Of a stretch of DNA of 64,000 nucleotides, positions 9,511-20,143 are shown piece by piece. The stretch is from an uncultured Prochlorococcus sp. (lineage in GTDB: Bacteria > Cyanobacteriota > Cyanobacteriia > PCC-6307 > Cyanobiaceae): the NCBI GenBank assembly GCA_902590355.1, contig CACIWI010000002.1:1-64000 (forward strand). Direction: 5' to 3'. The first letter of the stretch is position 1, and each line of letters begins with the position of its first letter. Both the position numbers and the translations under genes were made by a program. The notes under the pieces were generated by a model. That model searched no databases and had not been told where the DNA came from. It was given only the letters and a program-made list of their open reading frames with translations.

Positions 9511-10070
9511 AATTTATCTAAAAACTGTTTAGCTCTAAACCAAGCTGTCACAGTTTTTGCGTCAAGAATCTCATCCCCACTAGAAATAAGATTATCTAGT
9601 TCGTTCGGATCTAAAATTAATACTTCTATATCTTCATCTAAATCTCCTTTAACCTCGGAATTTAGTTTGCTCAAATCACGCGCTAAAAATAAATAAATTT
9701 CTTCATCTGCATAACCAGGAGCAGGTACAAGAGTTCCTAGTTCATCCCATTTGTTCGCACTAAATCCAGTTTCTTCTTGTATTTCTCTTTTAATTGAATT
9801 AATAGGTGTTTCACCTATTTCTAATGTGCCTGCTGGAAATTCTAATAAATACCTTGAAACAGCAAATCTATATTGCCGAAGAATGATAACTTTATTGTCT
9901 TTTGTAATAGGTACGGCTAATGCTGCTCCGGGATGTTTAATGTATCCGTATTCACCTTCGTGTCCGTTTGGAAGCTCAATTCTATTTATTTCGAAACTAA
10001 ATTTTTTTGACTTTAACTCAGATAATTTTTCTTTAAAAATGGATCTTTTTAAAAGGTTTTTGTTGCCCAT
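9507..10070 (-). CDS. NUDIX hydrolase, ADP-ribose pyrophosphatase-like
   Basis: A NUDIX hydrolase with the box GTLEIGETPINSIKREIQEE followed by TGF, close to the GX5EX7REUXEEXGU consensus. The overall form resembles ADP-ribose pyrophosphatases (NudF-like). A TTG at 10097 would add nine residues; I prefer the ATG at 10070 because the added leader looks unconserved, although neither start has a clear ribosome site. The stop overlaps the photolyase start by four bases (ATGA). The substrate is inferred from family resemblance only. Confidence 0.82.
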   Translation of the reverse strand: MGNKNLLKRSIFKEKLSELKSKKFSFEINRIELPNGHEGEYGYIKHPGAALAVPITKDNKVIILRQYRFAVSRYLLEFPAGTLEIGETPINSIKREIQEETGFSANKWDELGTLVPAPGYADEEIYLFLARDLSKLNSEVKGDLDEDIEVLILDPNELDNLISSGDEILDAKTVTAWFRAKQFLDKL

Positions 10071-10117
10071 AAATTTTAAATAGAAATAGCCTAACAATTA
10101 TTTTTTGGTTTTGTAAA

Positions 10118-10696
10118 TCAATTAATAGACCATTTTGGGTCATCAAACTTTGTGATTTTTTGGCTTCTACTTAAGATTTCAGATAGTGGTGTAATAACGA
10201 AATTACGATTCATGAATCTAGGGTGAGGTAATGTTAATTCCTCGTCAACCGTATGAAAATCTTCCCACCAAAGAATATCTAAATCTAGACATCTTGATAG
10301 CCATTTCTTACCCTTTGGTGACTCTTCACGTCCGAAAAATCTCTCTAACTTTTTTAGCTCTTTTAAAAGTAATTTTGCCTTTTTATTTGATGGTTTTGGA
10401 AAAGAATTACTTTTTATAAGTAATAGAGTATTTAAATAATTTGGCTGCTCATTTTCAACTCCATGAGGTAATGTTTCATAAATTGAAGACCAAAAAAAGT
10501 TTGCATGAAATTTTCTTTTCTCTTCTTTTTGTTTGTTGGAATTATCTCCCCAATCACGTATTATTTCTTCTAATTTTGGTTTGCATATTAATAGTGATTC
10601 AAGAGGGCTTCCGAATTTACTATCAATATTTGCTCCGAGGGATATACATAGTCCATTTTTGATATTAAGATTTGATAATTCCACTACAAAAAACAA
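10118..10696 (-). CDS. folK: 2-amino-4-hydroxy-6-hydroxymethyldihydropteridine pyrophosphokinase
   Basis: A folate-pathway kinase that transfers pyrophosphate from ATP to hydroxymethyl-dihydropterin. Near the N-terminus [14 protein letters not shown] is the HPPK opening. [30 protein letters not shown] contains the family signature (GR, then R-x-[LIV]-D-[LIV]-D), and [18 protein letters not shown] closes it. The start is TTG at 10696; a GTG at 10684 is equally possible. It diverges from chlD across 36 bases, so the promoters must be very close. Confidence 0.9.
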   Translation of the reverse strand: MFFVVELSNLNIKNGLCISLGANIDSKFGSPLESLLICKPKLEEIIRDWGDNSNKQKEEKRKFHANFFWSSIYETLPHGVENEQPNYLNTLLLIKSNSFPKPSNKKAKLLLKELKKLERFFGREESPKGKKWLSRCLDLDILWWEDFHTVDEELTLPHPRFMNRNFVITPLSEILSRSQKITKFDDPKWSIN

Positions 10697-10732
10697 AGTT
10701 ATTGGATAAATTCTATATCAGGCATTTTTAAA

Positions 10733-12910
10733 GTGATTTTGAACCCCGAGTTACAAGAAAAAGGAGAAATAAAAGATTTAATGAAGTCAAAGGATTCTTT
10801 TAGAGCTTTCCCTTTAGCGGCAATTACAGGTCATAGTTTATTGAAGTTATCTTTGCTTTTGGCAGCAGTTGATCCCAGTTTGGGAGGAGTGATTATCGCT
10901 GGCGGAAGAGGTACTGGTAAGTCAGTATTAGCTAGGGGTTTGCATACTTTACTCCCTCCTATAGAGGTATTAGATAATGAATCAATACTGGAAAAGCTAA
11001 CTTTGATACATAGTAATAGTTCATTAAGACCTATTGGTAGGAACCTAGATCCAGATAAACCAGAGGAATGGGATATTAGTACTAATAAATTGTTGGAGGA
11101 GGTAATTGGAAGTGATTATTTGAATCAAATTGAAGAAATTCCGAAAAAAGTAAGAGAGGCTCCATTTATTCAAGTTCCCATTGGCATAACTGAAGACAGG
11201 CTTGTTGGATCAATTGACGTCGCTGCATCATTAAGTACGGGGGAACAAGTTTTTCAACCTGGAATTTTAGCAGAGGCTCATAGAGGTGTTCTTTATGTAG
11301 ACGATATAAATTTATTGGATGATGGCATTGTAAATTTAATTCTTGAAGCAACAGGAAGAGAGAAAAATAATATTGAAAGAGATGGTTTAAGCCTTTCTCA
11401 TCCTTGTAAGTCACTTTTAATAGCAACTTATAACCCAGAAGAAGGTGCTCTAAGAGATCATGTTTTAGACCGTTTTGCCATCGTGCTTTCCGCAGATCAA
11501 TCTATTGATAATGCTCAAAGAGTTGAGATTATAAAATCTGTTTTATCGCACGCAGAAAATAATATTAAATTCTCAGAAAAATGGTCTGAAGAATCTGATA
11601 ATTTATCCACTCAATTAATTTTGGCAAGGCAATGGTTAAAGGATGTCAAGATAACAAAAGAGCAAATAACCTATTTAGTGAATGAAGCTCTTAGAGGAGG
11701 AGTAGAAGGGCATAGATCAGAATTATTCGCAGTAAAAGTAGCAAAAGCTAATGCGGCTCTTCGGGGCGATGAGAATGTAAATTCTGAAGACCTAAAAGTC
11801 GCAGTTAGGTTAGTTATTCTTCCACGAGCAATGCAAATTCCTCCAGAAGATGATGATATTCAACCCCCCCCTCCAGAGGATCAGAGTCCCCCTCCTCCAC
11901 CTCAATCAAATAATGAAGATTCTGAACCTGAGGCTAATGAAAATGATAGTGAGCAAGACCAAGAACAACAAGAAGATAATTCTGATGGAGAAGAAGAATC
12001 TACTCCTGAAATACCTGAAGAATTCATATTAGATCCCGAGGCATGTATGGTTGATCCTGATTTATTGCTTTTTTCATCAGCAAAAGCAAAAGCCGGAAAT
12101 AGTGGAAGTAGATCAGTGATATTTAGTGATAGTAGAGGAAGGTATGTGAAACCTATAATTCCAAAAGGTAAAGTAAAAAGAATTGCGGTAGATGCGACTT
12201 TGCGAGCTGCAGCTCCTTATCAAAAATCACGAAGATTAAGGAATCCCAATAAATCAATAATCATAGAAGAAAATGATTTTCGGGCGAAGCTTCTTCAAAA
12301 AAAGGCGGGTGCTTTAGTCATTTTTCTTGTTGATGCTAGTGGTTCTATGGCTCTTAATAGAATGCAAAGTGCTAAAGGTGCAGTTATCAGACTTTTGACC
12401 GAGGCATATGAGAATAGAGATGAAGTTGCCTTAATTCCCTTCAGAGGTAATCAGGCAGAAGTACTTTTGCCTCCAACAAGATCAATAACTGCAGCGAAAA
12501 GAAGGTTAGAAACAATGCCTTGCGGAGGTGGATCGCCTTTAGCTCATGGACTAACGCAATCAGCAAAAGTAGCAAAAAATGCTCTTTCTACTGGAGATAT
12601 AGGTCAAGTTATTGTTGTTGGAATTACCGATGGGAGAGGAAATGTTCCATTAGGATTATCTTTAGGACAAAATGAGGTTGAGGGAAAAGATAATGAAAAT
12701 GTCAATTTAAAACAGGAGGTTCTAGATATCGCTGCAAAATATCCCATGCTTGGGATAAAACTCTTGGTAATTGATACAGAGAGAAAATTTATAGCAAGTG
12801 GATTTGGTAAAGAATTAGCAGAGGCTGCTCAAGGGAAATATGTCCAATTGCCAAAAGCTACCGATAAAGCAATTGCTGCTATGGCTTTAAATGCTATTAA
12901 TGAATTTTAA
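10733..12910 (+). CDS. chlD: Magnesium chelatase subunit D
   Basis: One of three subunits that insert magnesium into protoporphyrin IX, the first committed step to chlorophyll. The 725 residues show an N-terminal AAA+ domain with a Walker-A-like GGRGTGKS (57-64), a proline-rich then acidic linker (about 378-425, with repeated Pro and Glu/Asp/Gln), and a C-terminal integrin-I domain with the MIDAS motif DASGSM (534-539). This is the standard ChlD architecture. The linker starts on a run of eight C bases at 11864-11871. The start is GTG; an ATG 16 codons later is possible. Confidence 0.95.
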   Translation: MILNPELQEKGEIKDLMKSKDSFRAFPLAAITGHSLLKLSLLLAAVDPSLGGVIIAGGRGTGKSVLARGLHTLLPPIEVLDNESILEKLTLIHSNSSLRPIGRNLDPDKPEEWDISTNKLLEEVIGSDYLNQIEEIPKKVREAPFIQVPIGITEDRLVGSIDVAASLSTGEQVFQPGILAEAHRGVLYVDDINLLDDGIVNLILEATGREKNNIERDGLSLSHPCKSLLIATYNPEEGALRDHVLDRFAIVLSADQSIDNAQRVEIIKSVLSHAENNIKFSEKWSEESDNLSTQLILARQWLKDVKITKEQITYLVNEALRGGVEGHRSELFAVKVAKANAALRGDENVNSEDLKVAVRLVILPRAMQIPPEDDDIQPPPPEDQSPPPPPQSNNEDSEPEANENDSEQDQEQQEDNSDGEEESTPEIPEEFILDPEACMVDPDLLLFSSAKAKAGNSGSRSVIFSDSRGRYVKPIIPKGKVKRIAVDATLRAAAPYQKSRRLRNPNKSIIIEENDFRAKLLQKKAGALVIFLVDASGSMALNRMQSAKGAVIRLLTEAYENRDEVALIPFRGNQAEVLLPPTRSITAAKRRLETMPCGGGSPLAHGLTQSAKVAKNALSTGDIGQVIVVGITDGRGNVPLGLSLGQNEVEGKDNENVNLKQEVLDIAAKYPMLGIKLLVIDTERKFIASGFGKELAEAAQGKYVQLPKATDKAIAAMALNAINEF

Positions 12911-12917
12911 ATATTTC

Positions 12918-13763
12918 TCAGGGATAAATTTCGTTAAGAAATTTTGAAAGTCCAATCGTTAAATCTCTTAATGATTTAGTTAATTCTTTATCTTGCATTA
13001 ATTTTTCAAAATCATCACTCATATCATCTATTTTGGTTGTTATAGACCTAGCAGCATTAATTGTCAACTTAATGTCATTTAGAGTCTCTTTATCATCGAT
13101 AGTAGACAAAATGTTATTCAAATGATTGGCAGAAATTGTCATTTCTTTTATTAAAGGTTCAACTCTTTTTAGTTCTTGTTTTGATAAAAAAATTAATTCA
13201 TCAAGATTTTCTTGTGTCTTGTCAAATTGGTCAATTGAGTTGACGACGTTCTCAATTAAGTTTTCTTGATTTGTTTCTTTTAGAAGTTGGCTAATTCTAT
13301 TAGTTATATTTGAGAGACTTGATAGTTGTTTACCTGTGATAGTATCGCCTTGACAAATAATTAAATTGGCATCGCATTTTTCGGATATAGGTTTTGCAAT
13401 GTTTTTGGGAATTGTCTTATCACTAGTTTCTAAAGCAACTTGGACATCTCCTCCAAGGAAAGAATTTGTAACTACCCGAGCAAATGCTGGTCTTGGAAGA
13501 ATAATATCGGGATTATTTAAAACTATTTTTGCTTTAATTGATTCATTCGTAAACAAGATATCTTCTATCGATCCTACTAAAATTCCCCTGTAAGTAACTG
13601 GAGATTTGTTTGATAAACCGCTTGCATTATTGAATTCAGCAAAGAGGTACCAATTTTTTGAAGATAATCTTACTCCTCTGAGCCAAAAAGAAAATAATGT
13701 GAATATTAAAATTCCTCCTAATAAGGAAAAACCAACTATTGAATCTCGTAAGCTTCTACGCAT
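12918..13763 (-). CDS. MlaD/Mce-domain lipid transport substrate-binding protein
   Basis: A membrane-anchored Mce (MlaD-like) protein of 281 residues. One N-terminal transmembrane helix (about residues 11-28) is followed by the MlaD domain, seen as SGLSNKSPVTYRGILVGSIEDI, then a long helical C-terminal part with coiled-coil character. In the family these proteins bind lipids for an ABC transporter at the cytoplasmic membrane or, in plastids, the inner envelope (TGD2). The ATPase gene lies 5 bases upstream. The permease (MlaE-like) is not in this cluster. Confidence 0.85.
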   Translation of the reverse strand: MRRSLRDSIVGFSLLGGILIFTLFSFWLRGVRLSSKNWYLFAEFNNASGLSNKSPVTYRGILVGSIEDILFTNESIKAKIVLNNPDIILPRPAFARVVTNSFLGGDVQVALETSDKTIPKNIAKPISEKCDANLIICQGDTITGKQLSSLSNITNRISQLLKETNQENLIENVVNSIDQFDKTQENLDELIFLSKQELKRVEPLIKEMTISANHLNNILSTIDDKETLNDIKLTINAARSITTKIDDMSDDFEKLMQDKELTKSLRDLTIGLSKFLNEIYP

Positions 13764-13768
13764 AATAT

Positions 13769-14554
13769 CTAAATATCTTTGGGTTGCATTGGACCATCGA
13801 GTTTTCCATGCCTAAATTGAAATACATAGGGATCATTACTCTCTTTAAATTCATCAATTGAACCTGCCCATCTAAATTTACCCCCATAAAGCATTAAAAC
13901 TTTATCTGAAGTCCTTTCTATAGTACTAAGAACATGGCTAACCACAATAGATGATCCGCTAGCTTTATCATTTGTCTTATTAATTAAATCTTCAATTCTT
14001 GATGAGGCTATTGGATCAAGGCCTGCAGTTGGTTCATCAAAAAGTAATAAAGGTTTAGACTTTGCATTAAGAGTTTGATCAGTAATTAATGCTCTAGCGA
14101 AACTTACTCTTTTTTGCATGCCTCCGCTTAATTCATTTGGAAGTTTATTCTCAACATTAAATAATCCTACCTCAGCTAAGCATTCACAAACTATTTCATG
14201 AATTAACTTTTTAGATAGGTTTTTATTTCTCTTAAGAAGAAAACCTACATTTTCTTCAATAGTTAAAGATCCTAATAAAGCCGGGTTCTGAAAAACTAGT
14301 CTTACATCAGGAGGATTATTTTGATCTAATCTCAAATATGTTTGCCTTTCACCAAATATTCTTAATTCTCCTTCGCTAGGTAAAATCAGTCCTGCTAATA
14401 TTTTTAATATAGTTGATTTCCCAGAACCTGAGGGGCCAACAATAGCTAATTTTTCTCCATCATTAAGTTCAAAATTTATTTTATTAAGCACATTAACTTC
14501 TCCCCAGCGTATTGAGAGGTTCTTTGTTTCCACAGCATGCTTCGATTTCTTCAA
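13769..14554 (-). CDS. ABC transporter ATP-binding protein (MlaF-like)
   Basis: An ATPase of 261 residues for a lipid-type ABC importer or exporter. Walker A is GPSGSGKST, the ABC signature is LSGGMQKRVSFARAL, and Walker B is LLLFDEPTAGLDP. The SGGMQKR form of the signature is characteristic of the MlaF/TGD3 branch. It is upstream of and nearly contiguous with the MlaD-like gene, so the pair is an operon. The transported substrate is probably phospholipid, by family analogy only. Confidence 0.88.
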   Translation of the reverse strand: MKKSKHAVETKNLSIRWGEVNVLNKINFELNDGEKLAIVGPSGSGKSTILKILAGLILPSEGELRIFGERQTYLRLDQNNPPDVRLVFQNPALLGSLTIEENVGFLLKRNKNLSKKLIHEIVCECLAEVGLFNVENKLPNELSGGMQKRVSFARALITDQTLNAKSKPLLLFDEPTAGLDPIASSRIEDLINKTNDKASGSSIVVSHVLSTIERTSDKVLMLYGGKFRWAGSIDEFKESNDPYVFQFRHGKLDGPMQPKDI

Positions 14555-14682
14555 AACTTATTTAAAAACATCTATCATTTCATTTTGCCTATTTTTAGAA
14601 ATAAAAAAAGTATGTATGAATTTGATTTATAATCAATCTAATTGATTTTTTTATTTGAAGATAATAATTAAAGAGGTTTTTA

Positions 14683-16068
14683 ATGAATAAGAGAAAAAAA
14701 AGAGTTAGAAGTTTGTACAAATACCATAAAAAGTATAACTTTCATCTATTAAACAAAATTTCAAGAATTTTGAGTTGGCTTTTACCAGGACTGGTTATAA
14801 AAAGATGGATCTTTACATCTGCAATAGGATTTCTTACTGCATTATTAGGCCTATCAATTTGGACAAATTTAAGCCCCCTTTATTGGTTTACTGAAATATT
14901 TTTTGGTTTATTGACAGGCTTAACTAAGATCTTACCTGTTTCATTATTGGGCCCATTAATTTTCTTTATTGGAATTATATTGATAGGGATTGGACAAAAT
15001 AGAAGTATTAATTCTATTCAAAAAGCGCTTGTTCCAGAAAAAGATACATTTTTAGTTGATGCATTAAGAGTTAAAAGTAAATTAAACAGAGGTCCTAATA
15101 TTGTTGCGATTGGGGGAGGTACAGGTTTATCTACTTTATTAAAAGGCTTAAAAAATTACAGCAGTAATATAACAGCAATAGTAACTGTATCCGATGATGG
15201 TGGAAGCAGTGGAATTCTTAGAAAACAATTAGGTGTGCAACCTCCAGGAGATATTAGAAATTGTTTGGCAGCCTTATCAAACGAAGAACCTACTTTAACT
15301 AGATTATTTCAGTATAGATTTTCAGAGGGAAGTGGTCTTGAGGGACATAGTTTTGGAAATCTATTCTTATCAGCTTTAACAACGATCACAGGCAGTTTAG
15401 AAAAAGCAGTACAAGCCTCTAGTAAAGTTTTGGCGGTACAAGGCCAAGTTTTGCCGGCAACTAATATTGATGTTATGTTATGGGCCGAATTAGAGGATGG
15501 GGAAAAAATTTTTGGTGAAAGTAATATCAGCAAATCTAAAAAATTAATTTCAAGGATTGGTTACCTCCCAGAAAATCCTGCAGCTCTTCCAAGTGCTCTT
15601 GAATCTATAAAAGACGCTGATTTGATTGTTCTTGGTCCAGGCAGTCTTTATACTTCTTTATTGCCTAACCTACTTGTACCAGAGATAGTAGATGCTTTAT
15701 TGCAAAGTAATGCTCCCAAAATTTATATAAGTAATTTGATGACTCAGCCTGGTGAAACAGATGGACTTGATGTTTATCAACACATCAAATCAATAGAAAA
15801 ACAATTATCAAATTTTGGAGTTAATACTCGAATTTTTAATGCAATCTTATCTCAGGTTCAATTTGAAAAGTCTCCATTAGTAGACTATTACGCAAGTAGA
15901 GGAGCAGAACCTGTCCAATGTAATCGAGAAAAATTATTATCTGAGGGTTATTATGTTTTGCAAGCACCATTATATTCAAAAAGAATAACTCCAACTCTTA
16001 GACATGATCCAAGGAGATTAGCAAGAGCAGTTATGTTTATTTACCGCAAATTAAAAAAATTAAACTAA
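14683..16068 (+). CDS. YvcK/CofD-like protein (gluconeogenesis factor family) with N-terminal membrane segments
   Basis: A 461-residue protein of the YvcK/CofD-like (UPF0052) family. About 110 N-terminal residues are basic and then hydrophobic, with two probable transmembrane helices (about 45-65 and 75-105). The Rossmann-like domain begins at [18 protein letters not shown] and contains [21 protein letters not shown] and [14 protein letters not shown]. Bacillus YvcK binds UDP-sugars and controls carbon use and cell shape; the cyanobacterial role is unclear. The membrane-anchored form is common in cyanobacteria. The gene end overlaps the convergent ndhJ by four bases. Confidence 0.82.
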   Translation: MNKRKKRVRSLYKYHKKYNFHLLNKISRILSWLLPGLVIKRWIFTSAIGFLTALLGLSIWTNLSPLYWFTEIFFGLLTGLTKILPVSLLGPLIFFIGIILIGIGQNRSINSIQKALVPEKDTFLVDALRVKSKLNRGPNIVAIGGGTGLSTLLKGLKNYSSNITAIVTVSDDGGSSGILRKQLGVQPPGDIRNCLAALSNEEPTLTRLFQYRFSEGSGLEGHSFGNLFLSALTTITGSLEKAVQASSKVLAVQGQVLPATNIDVMLWAELEDGEKIFGESNISKSKKLISRIGYLPENPAALPSALESIKDADLIVLGPGSLYTSLLPNLLVPEIVDALLQSNAPKIYISNLMTQPGETDGLDVYQHIKSIEKQLSNFGVNTRIFNAILSQVQFEKSPLVDYYASRGAEPVQCNREKLLSEGYYVLQAPLYSKRITPTLRHDPRRLARAVMFIYRKLKKLN

Positions 16069-16595
16069 TAAGCATCTTGAAGTTCGTAGAAATCTGGCTG
16101 AATATAATCTTTTCTTAATGGCCATCCTCTCCAATCTTCAGGCATCAGTAGTCTTTTGGGATTGGGATGATCAATAAAGTTTATTCCATACATATCAAAA
16201 GTTTCCCTTTCTTGCCAATCACTCCCTTTAAAAATTTTGTACAAACTAGGGATTGATAAATCAGAATCTCTTTTTAAGAAAACTTTTAGTCTAACTTCCT
16301 TAATTTTTTCGATTTTTTTGATATCATCAACAGTTATAAAATGATAGAAACTAACAAGATTTTTTCCTGGACCCTCATCATATCCTCCTTGACATTGGAG
16401 ATAGTTGAAACCGTAATTTCTTAAGGCAGATACTGCTTCATATAATTTGTTTGGTTCCACAGAAATGTTTTCAATTCCTATGTGATCATCGGATAAAGAT
16501 TGATTTGGAATTCCATCTCTAGACAAAGATTGGCTTATAAACCCTTCTTTTTCTATTGAAGTATCTGAGGATGTAGCTAAACCGTCTTTTTCCAT
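16065..16595 (-). CDS. ndhJ: NAD(P)H-quinone oxidoreductase subunit J
   Basis: A subunit of the hydrophilic arm of the cyanobacterial NDH-1 complex on the thylakoid membrane, which passes electrons from reduced ferredoxin to plastoquinone for cyclic flow and respiration. The C-terminal signature [19 protein letters not shown], then KRLLMPEDW and PLRKDY, is that of the 30-kDa (NuoC/NdhJ) family. The 176-residue length is normal. It overlaps ndhK by one base (TAATG), the last step of the ndhC-ndhK-ndhJ operon. Confidence 0.96.
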   Translation of the reverse strand: MEKDGLATSSDTSIEKEGFISQSLSRDGIPNQSLSDDHIGIENISVEPNKLYEAVSALRNYGFNYLQCQGGYDEGPGKNLVSFYHFITVDDIKKIEKIKEVRLKVFLKRDSDLSIPSLYKIFKGSDWQERETFDMYGINFIDHPNPKRLLMPEDWRGWPLRKDYIQPDFYELQDAY

Positions 16596-17329
16596 TAATC
16601 TTCTAAAGAATTAAGAATTTCAGTTTTATCAGTGTTTTCAGGTAATTTGGTTATTTCTTCTTTTTTTGAGGAGGAAATTACATTAGCTGAAGTTTTGTTT
16701 AGATATTCACCTGTATTTTCTGAGAAAACAAGGTTCATTTCGTGATCAGCTGTTATATATCTGTGGGTTTGCTCTGTTTTTGTGCGCTCTAAAATTGATT
16801 CATTACCAACTTTTTTTCTTAATTTAATTACAGCATCAAAAATTGCTTCTGGTCTTGGTGGACATCCTGGGAGGTATAAATCAACTGGTATCAATTTATC
16901 AACTCCTCTTACAGCAGTTGTAGAATCTGCACTAAACATTCCCCCTGTAATTGTGCAAGCACCCATTGCGATAACATACTTAGGTTCAGGCATCTGTTCG
17001 TAAAGTCTAACGAGGGCAGGGGCCATCTTCATCGTTACTGTCCCTGCAACTATTAGTAAATCTGCTTGCCTTGGCGAACTTCTAGGTACTAATCCAAATC
17101 TATCGAAATCAAATCTTGATCCAATTAAGGCAGCAAATTCAATAAAACAGCAAGCTGTCCCATAAAGGAGAGGCCAAAGACTACTTAACCTAGCCCAATT
17201 ATGAAGATCGTCTAAGCTTGTCAATATAATATTTTCGCTTAAATCTGTAGTAACTTGGGGTCCACCGAGAGGATTACAAGTTCCTTCTCGGATTTCTCTT
17301 ATTGCTTTTGGGGATAATTGTGGATTCAA
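16595..17329 (-). CDS. ndhK: NAD(P)H-quinone oxidoreductase subunit K
   Basis: The 20-kDa NDH-1 subunit that carries the N2-type 4Fe-4S cluster. The cluster ligands are visible as [10 protein letters not shown] (adjacent cysteines), MGACTITGG and PGCPPRPEA. At 244 residues it carries a C-terminal extension of low conservation, as is usual in cyanobacteria. The middle gene of ndhC-ndhK-ndhJ, five bases from ndhC and overlapping ndhJ by one. Confidence 0.96.
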   Translation of the reverse strand: MNPQLSPKAIREIREGTCNPLGGPQVTTDLSENIILTSLDDLHNWARLSSLWPLLYGTACCFIEFAALIGSRFDFDRFGLVPRSSPRQADLLIVAGTVTMKMAPALVRLYEQMPEPKYVIAMGACTITGGMFSADSTTAVRGVDKLIPVDLYLPGCPPRPEAIFDAVIKLRKKVGNESILERTKTEQTHRYITADHEMNLVFSENTGEYLNKTSANVISSSKKEEITKLPENTDKTEILNSLED

Positions 17330-17333
17330 TTTT

Positions 17334-17696
17334 TTAACTCCATTCTAAAGCACCTTTTCTCCATGCATATGCTAGAGCGATAACAAGTATTGCAATGAAG
17401 ATTAATGCCTCAATAAAGGCTAATAAGCCTAATTTATTGAAAGCAACAGCCCAAGGATAAAGGAATACTGTCTCAACATCAAATATAACGAAAACTAAGG
17501 CAAACATGTAATAACGAATATTAAATTGAATCCATGCTCCTCCTATAGGCTCCATTCCAGATTCATATGTAAGTTTTCTTTCCCCTGTTCTGCCTTTAGG
17601 AGCAACTATAAGATTAGTAACCAGAGCTAATATTGGAACAGCAGCTGCAATTAAGAGAAAACCTAAAAAATATTCATAGCCAGTTAATAAAAACAT
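17334..17696 (-). CDS. ndhC: NAD(P)H-quinone oxidoreductase subunit 3
   Basis: A membrane-arm NDH-1 subunit of 120 residues with three predicted transmembrane helices. [35 protein letters not shown] and the C-terminal [10 protein letters not shown] are diagnostic of NdhC/NuoA. It is the first gene of the ndhC-ndhK-ndhJ operon; the promoter must lie in the 77 bases shared with the divergent rubredoxin gene. Confidence 0.96.
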   Translation of the reverse strand: MFLLTGYEYFLGFLLIAAAVPILALVTNLIVAPKGRTGERKLTYESGMEPIGGAWIQFNIRYYMFALVFVIFDVETVFLYPWAVAFNKLGLLAFIEALIFIAILVIALAYAWRKGALEWS

Positions 17697-17773
17697 CTTA
17701 AAAAATTAATTTTGAATAAAAGTCGCTTAATTAAGCAAAATCTTTTAAAGTTCTTAAAGAACAATAATAAGCC

Positions 17774-18202
17774 GTGAGTGAGAACATTCAACCAACCTCT
17801 GAGGAAAACAAAATAGTTGGAGACTCTGAGAAAGAAAATCTTTCTGATAACTCTTCAGGAGTCAATGTTGAACAATCTATTCCTAATCTAGAACAAAATA
17901 GATTCGAATGTAGAAGCTGTGGATATATTTATGATCCGTCAGAAGGAAATAAAAAATTAAACATACCTAAAAATACTCCTTTTGCAGATTTGGATGGAAA
18001 TATCTTCGCATGCCCTGTTTGTAGAGCTGGTAAAAATTTTTATAAAGATATAGGTCCTAAATCAAAACCTAGTGGTTTTGAAGAAAATTTAGTTTATGGG
18101 TTTGGTTTTAATAGTTTACCTCCTGGTCAAAAAAATATATTGATTTTTGGAGGTCTGGCGTTTGCTGCTGCTATGTTCCTTTCTTTGTACTCTTTGCATT
18201 AA
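17774..18202 (+). CDS. Rubredoxin with C-terminal membrane anchor (RubA-like)
   Basis: A 142-residue protein with an acidic, low-complexity N-terminus (about 40 residues), a rubredoxin domain with the two knuckles CRSCGYIYDP and CPVCRAGKN that bind one iron, and a single C-terminal transmembrane helix (about 120-138). Membrane-anchored rubredoxins in oxygenic phototrophs assist photosystem assembly. Synteny with ycf48 and psbEFLJ directly downstream strongly supports that role. The start is GTG. Confidence 0.93.
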   Translation: MSENIQPTSEENKIVGDSEKENLSDNSSGVNVEQSIPNLEQNRFECRSCGYIYDPSEGNKKLNIPKNTPFADLDGNIFACPVCRAGKNFYKDIGPKSKPSGFEENLVYGFGFNSLPPGQKNILIFGGLAFAAAMFLSLYSLH

Positions 18203-18211
18203 TATATACAA

Positions 18212-19228
18212 ATGAAAAAAATTATTACTAGCACACCCAATCTTCTTTTATCTATTATTCTTTGTTTTGTATTGAGCAGTTGTTCATCTACAGGAGTAAA
18301 GATGAGTGATAGCAGCCCTTGGAAAACAATTCAGTTTGAGGACCAGGCTAATGCCTTAGATGTAGATTTTATAGATGATAAAAATGGATTTTTAGTAGGT
18401 TCCAATAGACTTATTATGGAATCTAATGATGGGGGAGAAACTTGGGAGAAAAGAAATTTAGATTTACCAAGTGAAGAGAACTTTCGTTTGTTAGATATTG
18501 ACTTTAAAGGAGATGAAGGATGGTTAATAGGTCAGCCCTCATTAGTTATGCATACAATTGATGCGGGAAAAAATTGGACGCGTTTATCTTTAGGCAACAA
18601 ATTACCAGGTCAACCATTTCTAATAACGACTGTTGATTCAGGGGTCGCAGAGTTGGCCACCACTGCAGGTGCAATCTATGAAACATCAGATAGTGGTGAA
18701 TCATGGAATGCAAAAGTTGTAGATGCATCTGGTTCAGGAGGTGTAAGAGACTTAAGAAGAACTAAAGGGGGAGATTATGTCAGCGTAAGTAGTCTGGGTA
18801 ATTTCTTTTCTACTCTGGAAAATGATAATGATGCATGGATAGCTCATCAAAGAGCGAGTAGCAAAAGAGTTCAAAGTATTGGTTTTAATCCAGAAGGAAG
18901 TTTATGGATGCTTTCTAGAGGAGCAGAAATTAGATTTAATGAAGATACTAATGACCTAGAAAATTGGTCAAAGCCTATTATACCTATTCTTAATGGATAC
19001 AATTATCTAGACATGGGTTGGGATCCAAATGGTGATATATGGGCTGGCGGGGGTAATGGAACTTTAATAGTGAGTAAAGATCAAGGTAAAACTTGGAATA
19101 AAGATCCAATTGCTTCTGAATTGCCAACAAACTATATAAAAATAGTTTTTCTTGATAAGGAGGCTTTAGATAACCAAAAAGGATTTGTACTTGGCGAGCG
19201 TGGTTATATCCTTAAATGGAATAGCTAA
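18212..19228 (+). CDS. ycf48: Photosystem II stability/assembly factor Ycf48 (HCF136)
   Basis: A lumenal assembly factor of 338 residues that stabilises newly made D1 and its precomplex. It begins with a lipoprotein signal (hydrophobic stretch, then LSSCSS), so the mature protein is probably lipid-anchored at the lumenal face. The rest is a seven-bladed propeller of Asp-rich repeats, with [31 protein letters not shown] and [10 protein letters not shown] as recurring blade motifs. It sits nine bases after rubredoxin and upstream of psbE. Confidence 0.94.
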   Translation: MKKIITSTPNLLLSIILCFVLSSCSSTGVKMSDSSPWKTIQFEDQANALDVDFIDDKNGFLVGSNRLIMESNDGGETWEKRNLDLPSEENFRLLDIDFKGDEGWLIGQPSLVMHTIDAGKNWTRLSLGNKLPGQPFLITTVDSGVAELATTAGAIYETSDSGESWNAKVVDASGSGGVRDLRRTKGGDYVSVSSLGNFFSTLENDNDAWIAHQRASSKRVQSIGFNPEGSLWMLSRGAEIRFNEDTNDLENWSKPIIPILNGYNYLDMGWDPNGDIWAGGGNGTLIVSKDQGKTWNKDPIASELPTNYIKIVFLDKEALDNQKGFVLGERGYILKWNS

Positions 19229-19364
19229 CTTTGAATAACTTCAGTAAATAGTAAAAAAAAAATTAATTTTTGATAGATTTAGCAACTGTCTGTAACCAAC
19301 CTGTTAACTTCTTCGCGAACTTATGATTTTACCCTGTAAGATCAAAGGGTAAACATTTGTGATT

Positions 19365-19613
19365 ATGGCCGCAGGTTCAACGGGTGAACGCCCATTTTTT
19401 GAAATAATCACCAGTATTAGGTACTGGATTATTCATGCAGTAACATTACCAGCTATTTTTATAGCAGGCTTCCTATTCGTATATACAGGCTTAGCCTATG
19501 ATGCTTTTGGGACTCCTCGTCCTGATAGTTATTTTCAATCATCTGAATCTAAAGCGCCTGTTGTAACACAAAGATATGAAGCTAAATCTCAATTAGATTT
19601 AAGAACAAAATAA
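19365..19613 (+). CDS. psbE: Cytochrome b559 subunit alpha
   Basis: The alpha subunit of the PSII cytochrome b559, 82 residues. [25 protein letters not shown] contains the single haem-ligand histidine just before the transmembrane helix. The start is ATG at 19365, giving the usual [12 protein letters not shown]-terminus; a GTG two codons upstream is less likely. First gene of psbE-psbF-psbL-psbJ. Confidence 0.97.
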
Positions 19614-19615
19614 CA

Positions 19616-19762
19616 ATGACTAATTCTCAAGCTCCAATGCAGGCTGCAGAAGTCCGCGTTTATCCTATATTTACTGTTCGTTGGCTAGCAGTTCACGCTC
19701 TAGCCATTCCATCGGTATTCTTTTTAGGTTCTATTGCTGCTATGCAATTCGTAGCCCGATAA
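19616..19762 (+). CDS. psbF: Cytochrome b559 subunit beta
   Basis: The 48-residue beta subunit, recognised from [20 protein letters not shown], with the haem-ligand His in WLAVHALA and the C-terminal MQFVAR. It starts three bases after psbE ends. The gene is too short for ordinary size cut-offs, but the sequence and operon position are unambiguous. Confidence 0.97.
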
Positions 19763-19773
19763 ATTTAACTATC

Positions 19774-19893
19774 ATGCAAGTAAACGAAAATCCAAACAAA
19801 GTTCCAGTTGAACTTAATCGTACAAGCCTTTATTTAGGCTTATTATCAGTCTTTGTATTGGGAATTTTATTTTCCAGTTACTTTTTCAATTAA
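19774..19893 (+). CDS. psbL: Photosystem II protein L
   Basis: A 39-residue single-helix PSII subunit. [20 protein letters not shown] and the C-terminal SSYFFN match PsbL. A longer in-frame extension back to 19681 covers psbF in another frame and is not real; the ATG at 19774 gives the normal length. Confidence 0.96.
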
Positions 19894-19902
19894 ATTAAAA
19901 TT

Positions 19903-20100
19903 ATGAGTAAATTAAAAGGACCTGATGGAAGAATTCCAGATAGACTTCCTGACGGTAGACCAGCAGTTGCATGGGAAAGAAGATGGACAGAAGGAACTCT
20001 TCCTCTTTGGCTTGTTGCTACAGCAGGCGGCATTGCAGTTATCTTCGTTTTAGGAATATTCTTCTATGGCTCATACCAAGGCGTTGGAGCTGGAGGCTAA
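19903..20100 (+). CDS. psbJ: Photosystem II protein J
   Basis: A 65-residue PSII subunit that affects forward electron flow around [22 protein letters not shown] precedes a single helix (about 35-55) ending [13 protein letters not shown]. The N-terminal polar extension is longer than in plants but usual for picocyanobacteria. Last gene of the psbEFLJ operon. Confidence 0.96.
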   Translation: MSKLKGPDGRIPDRLPDGRPAVAWERRWTEGTLPLWLVATAGGIAVIFVLGIFFYGSYQGVGAGG

Positions 20101-20143
20101 TAAATCCTTACCTTGACCTGACAATCACTTATATCTAATAAGG

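Noticed and set aside
11850..12032. A 60-residue frame in chlD.
   Set aside because: It is an alternative frame of the proline-rich linker; it would only matter if the C8 run slips.
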